DNA of 64,000 nt from Welwitschia mirabilis (Eukaryota; Gnetophyta; Gnetopsida; Welwitschiales), in the NCBI GenBank assembly GCA_051453625.1, contig JBOZIK010000001.1, forward strand, positions 280,679,980 to 280,743,979, written 5' to 3'. The position numbers and the translations under genes are program-made. Position 1 is the stretch's first letter; each line of letters starts with the position of its first letter. A model generated the notes under the pieces. It was not told where the DNA came from, did no database searches, and saw only the letters and a program-made list of their open reading frames with translations. This document shows, one piece after another, positions 12,331 through 23,455 of the stretch.

Positions 12331-13860
12331 TTAATTAATCACAAGTATAGAAACTAGATAATTGATCACATGGGGTCATATTTAAGAAGGCATCTATGCA
12401 AAGCTTGCTAAAAACTTATTGAATTGAACATTTCTCACACTAGAACATCTAAATATATTCTCATCAAGAAGTATGAAAAATAGGACGGTTACAAGAAGTA
12501 TTAGAGGAGATAGATACAGGAAAAAATAAAAGTTTTCTGTTGGCTAAAAGAACATCACTGAATTTTAATAAGAGATCAATTATCTAAAAGGGAATTTCAA
12601 ATTGATCCTAACTATCTCATCTTCTAATCTAATCTAAAAACATCACAGCATGTTTGCCATCAATGCATTTAGAGTAAGGAATTAATTGTTATAATGATAA
12701 AGTACTACTAAATCTTCAGCACCCTTGACATGCATTTATTGGATGGGATTCATCTAACTTTCTAGTAGATATGGTAGATTAGAAACAACCTAATTTTTAA
12801 TAACGCCCCCTTACCCTTCCTTATAGATACAAAAAAGGAGATTGTCCATACTCATTTTCAAATTAAAATCCCCATGGGGGCTACTCCAACTTTTGAGCCT
12901 GCTGACCCAGGCCTTTTTAAGGGATGCCCAATTCTTTGAGAAAATATATAGGTGGAGGGGTGAGAACCCCTTTTACACAAGCTAAGAGGAGATATGAGGA
13001 CTTATATCACCCCCTTTTATAGGCAATGGAGAGAAGGGTGCACTACTTTCTAAAGGATTTCAATAGAAATTTCTGAAGATCTTTCTCCAGACTACTGGAG
13101 ATCCCAGTGGAAGGTAAGTGGATCCCGTTTGAAAGTAGAGGCTAACATGAAGCTCTCCATTTCTTTTCTAATGGAGTTCTCAAACTTCCTAGTGGACACA
13201 TTAGCAAGAAGATGTTACAGCCCCCATGGGGACTTAGATTAGAGCTTGTAGACCGATATTTCATTTAATTAGAAAATTGTTTTAAGCTTTTATGTATTCA
13301 TTTCGCATTTCTTAAAGCTCTTGACTTGGGATGCCAGGTGAATCTACCTTATTTTTTAATTCAAGTTCTCAAATGCAAGGACTCCTCAAGGCACTCAGGA
13401 TTAATCTTGGACTTATGGAGAGCAATACAAGAAGCTCATGCTAGAGAGGTCCCTTTCCCTCCTCCCCATCATCGTCCTTACCATATCCAACTTAGAAGAA
13501 CATCTATTAGAAGTTCCTCCTTTTTTAGGAATCCTACTCTTGAGGAAACGGAAACTCAATCCAGCCCTAGAATGAAGGGGGCATCTTTATCCCTAGGTTA
13601 CTTAAAGGGGTCTTCTTTACCCTTGTCTCAATAGAAGACTCTTGAGAAGCATCCTCCTAGCCCAACCTAAGAACCGTCTTTAGCTCATCATTCTCCCAAA
13701 CCTTAGGAGTAAGGTGGGCATGCCCAACCCTCTCCTTCTTCAGCTTCAGGCCCTAGCTCTTCTCAGAGCTTCACTTCTAACTCATCGTTAGTGGAAGTCC
13801 TTTCCAACCTCAAGAAGATCTTGATATAAATGCATCCAATGGGAGGTACTACTAGTAATG
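12330..13860 (+). pseudogene. LINE-1 ORF2: C-terminal extension and Pro/Ser-rich linker
   Basis: This part joins the RT to the J domain. It has a degenerate segment (LIDTKKEIVHTHFQIKIP near 12820-12875), then ALDLGCQVNLPYFLIQVL in the open frame 13326-13634. LINE-3 keeps the equivalent ALDLGYQVTLPHFLIQML, so this block is family-specific and conserved. A low-complexity stretch rich in Pro, Ser, Arg and Glu follows (VPFPPPHH, SSSFF, PSPSSASGPSSS), typical of a flexible linker. I do not recognise a domain in it. Confidence 0.6.
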
Positions 13861-14076
13861 ATTTAGAGGTTGAAAAGGTGCCCATTTATTACCTTAAATC
13901 TCTTTCACAGAGCTGTACCCCAGGCTATAAAATATACTTATATGAAGAAAGCTCTTTGCCTCCATCTAGACAAAAATATAGCAAGTGCTAAAGAATTTAA
14001 AGAAATAAATCAAGCATTTGAAGTCCTCTCAAATGATCTAGGAATATTTCTCCTCAAACACAATCATATATGGTAA
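13852..14076 (+). pseudogene. LINE-1 ORF2: terminal J (DnaJ-like) domain
   Basis: J domains bind Hsp70 and stimulate its ATPase through an HPD loop. This copy is open for 68 codons from 13870 and reads PQAIKYTYMKKAL (helix II), LHLDKN (loop, HPD decayed to HLD), SAKEFKEINQAFEVLSND (helix III) and ends at a stop at 14074. One further stop lies a few codons upstream, before LKRC, a short block shared with LINE-3. Helix I is weak. The position after the linker and the tail LLKHNH match LINE-3. The loss of Pro means this copy would be unlikely to stimulate Hsp70. Confidence comes from three aligned copies. Confidence 0.85.
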
Positions 14077-14426
14077 TATGTTTTCTTTCTGTAGAGGACT
14101 ATAATCCTCTCTCTTCATGGCTTCTTCCATCTAACTCTAAGTTCTTTGTAAGTTCTAGTTTTAAGGGGAGTTTTTGCCCCTGTCTTTTAATAGTTTTATG
14201 TTTTATTTTATCTATTTCTACATGTTTGCATCCTTATAGGCAGTTTCTTATTACTTTGTTGTTGAGAGGTAGTTTCACTCCTATTTTGGCTTGCTATTTT
14301 AGTTTCCATTTACCAACTAGTAGATTACTTTGTTGTTATGAATGGTTTAGTTCCACTATTATTCTCAGGCAGTTTGACCCCCTGATGTACATTTCCTAGT
14401 TTAATATACATACTTTTTTCAAAAAA
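14077..14426 (+). other. LINE-1 3' untranslated region and A tail
   Basis: About 350 T-rich bases with a partial internal duplication ('ttactttgttgttgagaggtagtttcac' against 'ttactttgttgttatgaatggtttagttccac', given here only as the shared start 'ttactttgttgtt'). It ends 'ttaatatacatac' plus T and A runs. The LINE-3 end 'ttaatataatgcgc' is similar, supporting a common 3' terminus. Confidence 0.7.
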
Positions 14427-14442
14427 AAATGATGCTAACATT
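14427..14442 (+). repeat. LINE-1 target-site duplication, right copy
   Basis: Sixteen of sixteen bases equal 8460-8475. The left boundary could shift by a base or two because it joins the A tail. Confidence 0.93.
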
Positions 14443-14985
14443 TTACATCTTCATATATCCTTTGTTCATCCCTCATGATGACATGTTATTCTCATTAGTT
14501 TTAATTTAAAGATAGTATAACTAATGCACTTTGACTCTAGAAAACTAGTTCTCCTAACTTATCCCTAGTAGAGAAATCTTAATATTTATCCTCCCCATCA
14601 TAAGATTTTTAAATAACAAGGGTTTTTAACAATAGAGCTTTGCTTGATTTCTAGAATTTTAAGCTTTGCTTTATTTACATTCAAAGTTGTATAAACATAT
14701 AGTATGCATAACATAGGTTGATGAAAAATTAAAATGCTTTCTCTAAGCCTAATCAACTCAAAATCAAATAAATAGCAGAAGGTACCTAACATATTGATAT
14801 CTTATAATTAAAATATTAGAATCATGTACTTTTCATAACTCCAAGTTTAAGCTAAGATAAATTGTAAGACTTTACATTATTAATTCATTTCTTATATGAC
14901 ATCATATTGAACTTTATTTATTTGTCTTTATTTTCTTTTTCTTTTTTTTATTTCAAGTTGTGATTCAAGGTTAAGGGAATAGGAT
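14443..14985 (-). repeat. 3' region of Athila-like element B (probable LTR/UTR)
   Basis: Downstream (minus strand) of the element B integrase. 14780-14915 is the inverted partner of 3850-4010. The rest up to the LINE-1 target duplication is non-coding and is presumed to be LTR, continuing beyond LINE-1 below 8460. No LTR end could be fixed. Confidence 0.5.
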
Positions 14986-14999
14986 CAAAGTAATAACCC

Positions 15000-16400
15000 G
15001 ACAAGATAGATTATGAAAATATTTAAGTCTTTGATCATTGAGTTTAAAATAATGATTATTCTTAAGGCTTAGAATCTTAATAGAATCTTGATAAAATGCT
15101 TCTAAGACTTAAAACAAGTTAGTTTAGTTAGGAAAAAGTTTCTTAGAAAATTACTATATTGTCTAATCATTTAGTAAAACTAATTTATTAGGTTTAAATT
15201 TTTCCTAAGGATGTATTTATTATGGAAGCCTTTCATTCTTTATTTTTGTATTTGGTGGTTTTTATAGGATTCATTCATAATTTCTCCTAATTAATTCTAG
15301 TTAATCTTCCTAAACACTAATCATTAATTTAGAGTATGGTTAAGCTATTTAATGGCTCAAAAAAATTTATATTTAATTTCTATGAAAAGTTAATAAGATT
15401 TTTGAAAAACAAGTCTGTAGTGTCACATGTTAATGGAGGTTTTATAAGTACTTGATAGGCTTAAAGAATGTCATTAAGGTTTTAAAAAAACAATATTTTC
15501 TATTAATATATATCATTTATGCAATATTCTCTTTAACTTTTGAGAGAAGAAGATAACTTGCATATTCAAATGAGAAATTGTTTCTATGAAGATTGAGGGA
15601 AAAAACTCCAAAAAGGTATTTAGTTGATTTAGACTTGTTTAATATTTAATTGAAAACAAATAGATTCAGCGAAGTCTAAGACTTTATGATTTATAAATTC
15701 TACATGAATATTGATTTTTGGGTGATATGGATTTGTAACTTTATAAACGTTTTCAAAGTTATTCATAAGATTATTCATTGTGCTATGAGAAAAATGAGTT
15801 CATCTATTACTAATAATAGTTTTAAGATATCCAAAGTGAGGTAAAATATGCTACTTTAGGATTCTTATAAATAATCTAACATTACCTTTTCTATTAGGCT
15901 ACTAGTACACCCTAAATCCACAACTATTAGGAAAGAAGGACATATTTGTATAGTCCTTAGGATACTTGGTTAACACCCCCCATATGAATCTAGTATTTTA
16001 TCATTTACAATATGTTAAATCATTAGGACATCAAGGACTTATTCTATTTTATTCCCACATAGGACTTTCCATTAAAGTTCAAACTTAGAACCTAAATTAT
16101 GGTACAAATATGAGGCTACTACTTCATTGAAAATCCATGACTATTAAGGGAAAATGCTACGTTTATATAATCCTTAGGATTTACAGTCAATACTCTGATA
16201 GACTAATTTGAAGACATTCAACGTTTTAGATTGTGAAAGACACTTATAAGTGATTTTATTAGAGATCATTTCAAAAATACTTATTTACTTCATGAAAGGA
16301 TCAATCCTTACTTAAATTATTTTAATGATTAGAAATTTATGGGTAATAAGATAATTAGCTATCTTAATATACCAAAGTTCCACTTGTAAAGCTAGAATAT
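15000..16400 (-). pseudogene. pol: Element B integrase remnant
   Basis: Integrase remnant read on the minus strand between RNase H and the 3' repeat. The nucleotide sequence at about 14990-15220 aligns with 56220-56431 of element C, which is the same C-terminal integrase region there (shared words 'aaaatatttaagtcttt' and 'attaggtttaaa/attaggctcaga'). Motifs are badly worn and interrupted by stops. The call rests mainly on position and on that alignment. Confidence 0.6.
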
Positions 16401-16479
16401 GCTCATTAAAAAATATATCACCTATCAGAAATAAATCCATAGAATAAGATTTGTGGAGATGGGATAAAATAATCATCAA

Positions 16480-17700
16480 TAACATTTATTGCTTCTTTCT
16501 TATTCTTAATTTCTAACTTGAAATAGAAAAATTCATCTCGTTAGTCTATCTCTGGAATCTTTATTATTTATTAAATATTTAAAAACATTAAGATCACTGA
16601 AGACAATGACATTTTCACCTATAAGACATGATCTAAAGTTTTTGAAGAAAAAAATTAGAAATATATTTTTTTAATACTTTTTATAATTTAATTAAGAATC
16701 ATATAATACTTTACTTGCAAAATAAATAGCAAGTGATTTTTCATTGTTTTTTGGTCATAATATTGCTTCAAAAGAATAATCACTCACATTACAAATTAAT
16801 TCAAAGGAAAGTAGGCAATCAACATGTTGAAAAATAAGAAATGAAGTAAGAAGATATTTTACTATTTTGGAAAAGTTCTTTCAATTAGTTAAAAAATGTT
16901 TTAAAGTATTTTGACATTTGAAATTCTAATCAAAACATATATCTTTGGAAAGAATATTAATCAAAGATTTGAAATTTTAAAGAATGATTGAATAAATATT
17001 TTATACTATTAACATATCTAAAAATATATCTTATGTCTTTTACACTTCTTAGAATTAGAAGATGAGTGATAAGTTAAATTTTAGTAGGGTCCATTTCTAT
17101 CCCTTTTTTAGATATTATGCCTTAGAAAAATACTCTTTGTAATCATGGAATGATATTTCTCTGAATTAATAAGAACATTTTTTCTTCTCACAACATGTAA
17201 GAACAAGTTTCAAGTGATATAAATGAGATTAAAAAGTTTCACTATTAAACAAAAAAGAAAAAAATCATTTATAAAAAAATTCTATGAGTTTTTAATCATA
17301 TCAAAAAATATGCTCATCATGCATCATTGAAAGGTGGAGGGGGTACTATATAAACNNNNNNNNNNATTTTTTACTTAATCTTCAAGGGCTAGTTCTACTT
17401 GGTTATATTCTATATATTCATCATAGCCCATAACTCATTCTATGACTTCATTAATAAAACACAAAGGAAAATGGTCTTTATGAGTTATAATGTTAATCTT
17501 TTTATAGACCATGCACATTTCCATTCTACTATTATCCTAGTTAGAGTAAGTTCATTGTTTTTATTCTTAAATATGTGAATTCTCAGCTTTTTAGGAATAG
17601 TTTGTATAAGATTTATCCATATAATATTAGAGATTGGATAAATAATACTAACATCTAGTAACTTATAGAAATTCTATTAATGTAATATATTATAAAAAGG
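16480..17700 (-). pseudogene. pol: Element B reverse transcriptase and RNase H remnant
   Basis: Minus-strand translation from about 17690 gives YKLLDVSIIYPISN, the N-terminal Ty3 RT block, then NKNNELTLTRII, then KDHFPLCFINEVIE (about 17455-17480) and EYNQVELALED up to the gap. RNase H gives LICNVSDYSFEAIL near 16785 and LIGENVIVFSDL near 16610, followed by FKYLINNKDSRDRLTR. These match Athila-type elements. The start of RT is cut by LINE-2: the preceding residues (FNPCMK) are found at about 23470-23490. Confidence 0.82.
17356..17365. other. Assembly gap (10 N)
   Basis: Ten unresolved bases within the reverse transcriptase remnant of element B. RT homology continues on both sides. Confidence 0.99.
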
Positions 17701-17841
17701 GTGGATATGCCCTTAGATGTAAGATATGCACTGAAGTAGTTAACTTTTGATTGTACATCAAAGAAAATACTATACTATCATTAAAACACAGCCAACACTA
17801 AGAACAATATAACAGAAAGACTTAGGACATCTCATAGGGGC

Positions 17842-18060
17842 TTATAAGTTCCTACATTTAGGAAACGTGTTTTTGTGATGCTTCTTAATGAGCTTCCTAT
17901 CCCGCTCATCTGCTAGCACCTTTTGGATTTTTTTCCTTAGTGGATTCTTAGGGCATTTCTTCTATATGTTGTCTCGATAAAACTTAGATGGATTACATGA
18001 CTAGCTGTTATCATGGTATAGGAGCATTTCTATAGTTCTTTGATAGTCGTCATTAAAGCA
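17842..18060 (-). pseudogene. LINE-2 ORF2: terminal J-like domain remnant
   Basis: Minus-strand reading gives TYRRNALRIH followed by a stop and GKKSK. This aligns with the helix II and HPD loop of the other copies (LINE-3 YLKKDLRLHPDKS). A one-base shift then gives IQKVLADERDRKLIKKHHKN (about 17930-17872) and TFPKCRNL before the stop at 17844-17842. The segment corresponding to most of helix III is shortened. The shared tail LI, HH, FP and R positions make the homology with LINE-3 convincing although the HPD has been lost. Confidence 0.75.
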
Positions 18061-21000
18061 GAGCATCTAGCCTCCTCCATGTCTAGCTCCTCTGCTTCTA
18101 AGCCCTAATTTTACCAGGACTCTTCTGACTCTTAATTAGCATACTCTTCATATTTTGCTTTTTATTTATGAATTTTCTCTTTTAGATCTGAATGCATGCT
18201 CTCTTGCTTACTAGGAATCAGGGGTGAAGTTATCCTCGACTTCTTAACGAGGGGTAGCAGCGGCATCACCCTTACTACTCATTAGAGGTAGGGTCTGATC
18301 ACCTTTGTTGATTCCTTTAGGAACAAGGAAGATTTCATTCTTATCTCATATTAGCTTTATTTCCTTGTGGATCTCCTTTGTTTCTTTTGAGGAGGGGATT
18401 CTTCTTTTTACATATTTTCTTTCTTAGAGAGGAGGCTTAAGGGATCTCTTGGCTCATCCTTTCTACTCTCTTTAAGGTCATAACTAGACCTGATTGTTTG
18501 TTTTTATCCTTTCTTTTTAAAACTTGGATAAATAAATGTGGTATATTAATCCATTATCACAAGTCTATGGCTTTAAGAAAGGTAAAATGGATATCTATTA
18601 GCTTAGAGGTATAATTGAATTAGATGAAATATCTATCCATCAATTTCACCCCTAGGACCCATTAGGGTGAAAGAGTACTTTAGCTAATGTGGATACTTGA
18701 AAGCTTTGGATAACTATTGGAAAGAAATGGTGAGCTTTCCACTGTCCCCTAGCATTAATAGGGATTCTCTCTCCTTCTAATGGCATCTTAAGATACATCA
18801 CTAAAGCATCTTCTGTAAGCTAAATTTTTACTCTTTTAAACATTATAAAGTCTTCTTTATAGTTCTTAAAAAGGAAGGTAATATCTATCTTTGGTTATTC
18901 TTTTAAATTCTTCATGAGAGGTTCACAACCAATGGCCTACACTTTTTACCACAACTCTAAGCAAGCTTCAAATAGGATTGAGGCCTCTGGCTTAAATAAG
19001 GGAGAAACACCCATGGCTACTCTAATTTTTGAAGTGTCCCATTTCAAGTTAGATGTCATATAAGTAGGGGAAGAAAGAGGGACATTAGGAAAAATAATCT
19101 AATTACCTATCTTCCAATTATGCTAATGTTTTAGATGCAGCCCCTTAACCTACCATATTTTGCACTCTTTTTTTTAGCATAGTGAGTGATCATTAATTTA
19201 GTAAGCTACTTGCTCCAAATACATTCTTTAAATAAATGATCAGTTATCTCCTTAGTTCTTTGGTAGATGTGATAAGAAGGAAAAACCTTGATTCCCCTTT
19301 TAATTAAATTATCTCTAATTAAGATATTTTTATTTTGTAAAAGTCAAAAAAAATTAATTTAGTGTAGTATGTTTCCCTTCCAAAATTATTCTACCCCTTG
19401 CATCTTACCATACTTTTTGATTAGGATAGATTTGGTAGTGTCATTCAAAGTAAAGCTTATACTCTTAAGCTCTTGGTAGGAGTTCACAAGGTGCCTTCAA
19501 AGATAAGAATGTCCTTCTTACTATTTCATAGGTCATATTTATAGTAATCAAGTTTCTCCAAGGAAAATCCTTTGTGTATAATTTCTTGATTAGTTTATTT
19601 ACTCCTATTAGAAGGAAATCTGCTAGTTTTCAAGCCTCAATCCTCTAGGCACTTTTAGATAAGTAATAATATCCCATTTGTAGAGTGGAATTCTATTTTT
19701 ATCTTTTTCTTCTACCCAAATAAAGTTTTGATCATTCTGTCTGTTTTCTTGATAATATGATTTAGGGAAAACAATAACAAAATCTGAGTATCTAAAGGTA
19801 GCTATAAGGTAGGAATTTGCAAGGATAACCTTTGCTTTTTAGAAGAGGAATTTTTTTAATTTAGGTACTACATTTCCTTTTGATTTTCTCGATGATGTGC
19901 TTCCAAGTTTGTATTTTATTCTAATGTGATAATGGAATTCCTACATAAATATCATCCAGTCTCCCTTCTTTGGCTCCTAAGATCTAGATAATATTACCCT
20001 TATGCATAATTTTTAGTCCAATAAAGTGGATTTTATCTTATTTCAGTTTACTATTATCCTATGGCTCTGCTAAATAGGTCCATTAAATTTCTGATGGCTC
20101 TTGCTTACTGATATAAGGCTTGAGTCATTATTATTGTATCATTAACATAATGATTATTAATGAACGTTTGCTCCTAGATCTTAATTCCTTTAATATTACT
20201 TCTTTTAAGCATTTCTTGCAAGACATCCATAACGAAAAGAAATACGTAAGTTGATAATGGGTCTTCTTGACTAAGTCCTATTCCTACTATGAAATACTCA
20301 GATCTATTACCATTGATCTCTAGGCAGAATTTGACTAAATCCTACATGTCCCTCCATAGATTTACCATATCTTCTATAAACCTAGTTTTTCTGAGTATGG
20401 TTCCTAAGCACTTAAACTAACTATGTCATATTCCTTAGATATATTAATTTTGATAAGCATTAAGATGAAATTTATGCTTTTTAATAGAACGGATAATCTC
20501 ATGAGTAAGTAAAATTTAGTATTATATGTACCTGAAGTAGTCAAAACTAGCTTAGTTTAGAGAGATGACCTTGGGTAGCAAAGGGGCAATACATCCAACC
20601 ATTATCTTTGCAAAAATCTTGTAAAGCACATTACATATCCCAATCGGTCTATAGTCCCCTAAATTATTGACATCTATTTCCTTTAGAATAAGGACTATTC
20701 TAGTTTTGTTCTTATGGGTAGGGATTCTTTTAATTGTAAAAATCTCCTGCATGACATCTTAAATGTTTTCATCAAAGATGGGAAAATATTCTTTGAAAAG
20801 TTTGATAGGCCACCCATTAAGCCCCATAGCTTTGTTATTTTCCCATGGATTTAATAACCTGCGATACTTTTTTCCTATTAATAGGCTTCTATAACTCTTA
20901 CTTTTCTCTTTAGTAACCTTTTTAGTAATATGTAATAGCTTGGGAGGAATATCCTCCCATTCCCAAACTATTTTGAAGTGCTTCTTCATGTTAAAATTGA

Positions 21001-22150
21001 TCCTCTTCTCATTTTTTAATAATCTATTTCCTATGTTAGGATTTTTCATCTTATTGTAAATTCTATGCTAATTTGTTTGGTGGAAGAATAAATGTATGTG
21101 TTTATCACCTTCTTGTAATCATTAGATTCTAGGTCTTTCTTTCTAGTATTACTCTTCATCAGCCATGATCTCTTAGATTTCTTGAATATAGTTATACTCA
21201 CATTGTCTGACATCATCTTCATCTCCTACCTACTCTTTTTGTGTCTAGATCTCTTAGATTCTTAATCTCTTTTCAAAAGTTAAATTTTCTTTTATCCCTT
21301 TTCTTCCAATGATTCATATGATCTTTTAGCGTATTTAGACCTCTATACTAGGATGTAGGGGGCCTAGTTTTATCATATTTTTGTCATATTCTCTCCATCA
21401 CCGTCCTCATTTCTTCTTTATCTATCTAGTATCTTTACATTTTGAAAGAGCATTTTGGGGGCGATTTCATCCCTACTTGAAATATTACTAGTCTATGGTT
21501 CGAAGCTATTTTGTTAAGGCCTAAAGCTTCTATCAATGTATTATTGAAAATCTCTTTTCCAACTAAAATTCTATTAATCCTATACATTATTAGATTATTA
21601 TCTCTTCTTTTGTTTAATTAGGTGTATTTACATCTTATAAGTAGGATATCTATTAAGTCACCTTACCTCACAAATTCCTTAAGTATTTTACTCCTTTGTT
21701 GTTCTAGTTACTTCCACTTAATTTCTCCCATCTGTGGATACATTGGTTAAAATCTTTTACCACCAACCATTAGTTCTTATTTGCAATAGTATTGAGCAGA
21801 TTGTTATACTCTTAATTCTTGTCCATGTTGCCTTAGGGGTTGTGAATGTTCATGATAATCAAACTTTTGCCCTTAAGGTATATCAAAATGTGGGAAGAGC
21901 CTTTATTGATTATCTTATCCTCCTTCTTTATCATGATCATTAATCCTTCTGATTTTCCTTATGCTCTCATGGCAAAAATGTTCCAGTTCCACTAGAATCT
22001 ACCTATTTCTTTATCATTACTTATTTTGGCTTCTTAAAGGCAAACTAGATTAATGTTATTTTTAATAACAATGTCTATCAGGGTCTACCTCTTACTTGAG
22101 TTCCAAGTAAGATAATCCATCAAGTAGGTTTTTATCCTTTTTTGGGTGCC
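18061..22150 (-). pseudogene. LINE-2 ORF2: endonuclease, reverse transcriptase and linker remnant
   Basis: Endonuclease traces (NINLVCLQEAK near 22030-22060, VVKDFNQCIHRWEK near 21720-21760) occupy roughly 21480-22150. Reverse transcriptase starts in the open frame 21049-20759 (NNKAMGLNGWPIKLFKEYFP) and continues in 20752-20552 with DYRPIGICNVLYKIFAKIM. The palm has EDPLSTYVFLFVMDVLQ near 20270-20220 and the box YVNDTIIM, whose YVND lies at 20138-20149; YADD is expected, so the first catalytic Asp is Asn. The zinc-finger-like region and a Ser/Lys-rich linker run down to the J domain. Many stops. Confidence 0.85.
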
Positions 22151-22199
22151 ACGGATTCTTTCTTTAAAGTTTCCTCTATTGTGACTTATGAGTTATTTT

Positions 22200-23230
22200 C
22201 CACATTCTCTATTGTCTTCCTGTCTCTTAGGATTTTATTGCTTCATTTTTTCTTAGTATGTTGTTCTACATTACTTGGTTGTACCTCATTTCATTACATG
22301 TCATCCTCTCCTTGTTTTAGTTACTGCTCTTTCTCTTCTCTTTCTATTGCTAAGGCTTGAAATGGATTCAAATTGGAATTTTTCTTCTCTTTTTTGGGAA
22401 AAACCACTGTGCTTTTTTGAATCCCTTTCCTTTTCTTCTTGTGATAGAAAGATTTTATTTTATGTCTTATTTGCCTACAGAATGTGAATTTCTTTATCCC
22501 TCATGCTTACTAGATTTTTTTTTTTTCACTCCTTTTTAAAGTTTCCTTTCTTCTTACAATGGGAGCACATCTTTTCTATCTTGGGATATCTACTTAGAGG
22601 ATGCCCTTATTTCTCACATGTTTCATAGATAACTACTATATTTTTTCACTAAACTTCTAGATTGCATTCTTCCCATTTGAAGCAAAAGCTTATGGATTAA
22701 ATCTTCTTTATTTCTTATAGACTTGTTCAAACATAGAATCTAGCTAGCACCAATCAAGTTTTCTTTATTATTATTCTATCTAACTTAATGAGTTTTCTAA
22801 ATTATGAGGCTATCTTCTTAAAGAAATTTTCATCCTAGATCTCTAGTGGGAACCTAAGAATCCTATGCAAATTAATGATCTCTAAAAAGTGTTTAGATCT
22901 AATTATGCCCTAAGGCCCATTTTTTCAAAATAAAACCACTTAATCCAAAGAATCAGATGCCTAGCTATGAATTCATCTCTATCCTTTTTATTATCCAACT
23001 AAAATAGCACTAATCTATTTGGCAAAGTAATAACTTATACTTTATTGATCCTTGTTCACTTAGTAATCACCTAGTCCTTAATCAAATCTAACTTCGGCCT
23101 TAGATCAGAAGAAATAAATTTTCCCAAGAGGCCAAAATGAAATCTTTTTTTTGATTTTAACACAAGTACTATCATCCATATCTAGGACTAGATCACTCTC
23201 ATTTTTGAAGAACTTGAGTTTCTCCATCAT
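22200..23230 (-). pseudogene. LINE-2 ORF1 remnant
   Basis: The minus-strand ATG pair at 23230-23225 begins MMEKLKFFKNESDLVLDMDD, aligning with LINE-1 MENTQFFKEGKSLLLDIDKD. Later it reads FPLEI and FRKLIKLDRITIKK, as in the DUF4283-like ORF1 of the other two copies. A zinc-knuckle region is expected near 22560-22640 but is badly worn. The 5' leader lies at about 23231-23455. Confidence 0.7.
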
Positions 23231-23455
23231 AGGGTAAAGTCCTTAAATAAAAAAACCCTAAAAAATAATAGAACATGAAAACTAAATAAAGATACCCCTC
23301 ACCTAGATAGCCTTCTACTAAAACCATAATGGATGCCATCCCCCAACACTTCACATTGCTATTGATGCCTTTTCTCCATGCTACTTCTACTATCTAAAAC
23401 TTTTCCTAGCAATCTTTGAACTAGGGTTTACCTATTTCTTAAAGACTTTATCTAT

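Larger units (their letters stand above)
8476..14426 (+). mobile_element. LINE-1: full-length L1-type plant LINE carrying a J domain
   Basis: This 5.95-kb unit is enclosed by a perfect 16-bp duplication and ends in nine A residues. It contains a short 5' leader, an ORF1 remnant with a DUF4283-like start and CCHC knuckle, then ORF2 with apurinic endonuclease, reverse transcriptase, a post-RT zinc-finger-like segment, a Pro/Ser-rich linker and a terminal J domain. A 3' leader of about 350 bases follows. Dozens of stops make it inactive. LINE-2 and LINE-3 in this window have the same architecture, so the layout is that of the family and not an accident of one copy. Confidence 0.92.
14986..17700 (-). 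mobile_element. Athila-like Ty3/gypsy element B, RT to integrase segment
   Basis: This is the 3' part of element B: reverse transcriptase at about 16870-17700, RNase H at about 16480-16815 and integrase at about 15000-16400, all minus. Its upstream part lies at 23456-24682, 32946-33295 and 37369-38323, separated by later insertions. The polyprotein reads in proper order when the insertions are removed, which is why I treat the pieces as one element. Confidence 0.78.
17705..23455 (-). mobile_element. LINE-2: minus-strand copy of the J-domain LINE family
   Basis: About 5.75 kb inserted into the start of the reverse transcriptase of element B. It carries ORF1, endonuclease, reverse transcriptase, linker and J domain in the order seen in LINE-1 and LINE-3. 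The 3' leader is short. Target duplication is blurred: 'attctattaatgta' on the left and 'tatctattactatt' on the right are similar, consistent with an old duplication. The ends are approximate to about 15 bases. Confidence 0.85.

Noticed and set aside
13870-14076. Host DnaJ pseudogene lying by chance next to a LINE
   Set aside because: The same module ends all three LINE copies, and the target-site duplication of LINE-1 encloses it.
22142-22539. Three overlapping plus-strand Ser/Phe/Leu-rich open frames
   Set aside because: Antisense of LINE-2 ORF1/ORF2 on the minus strand.
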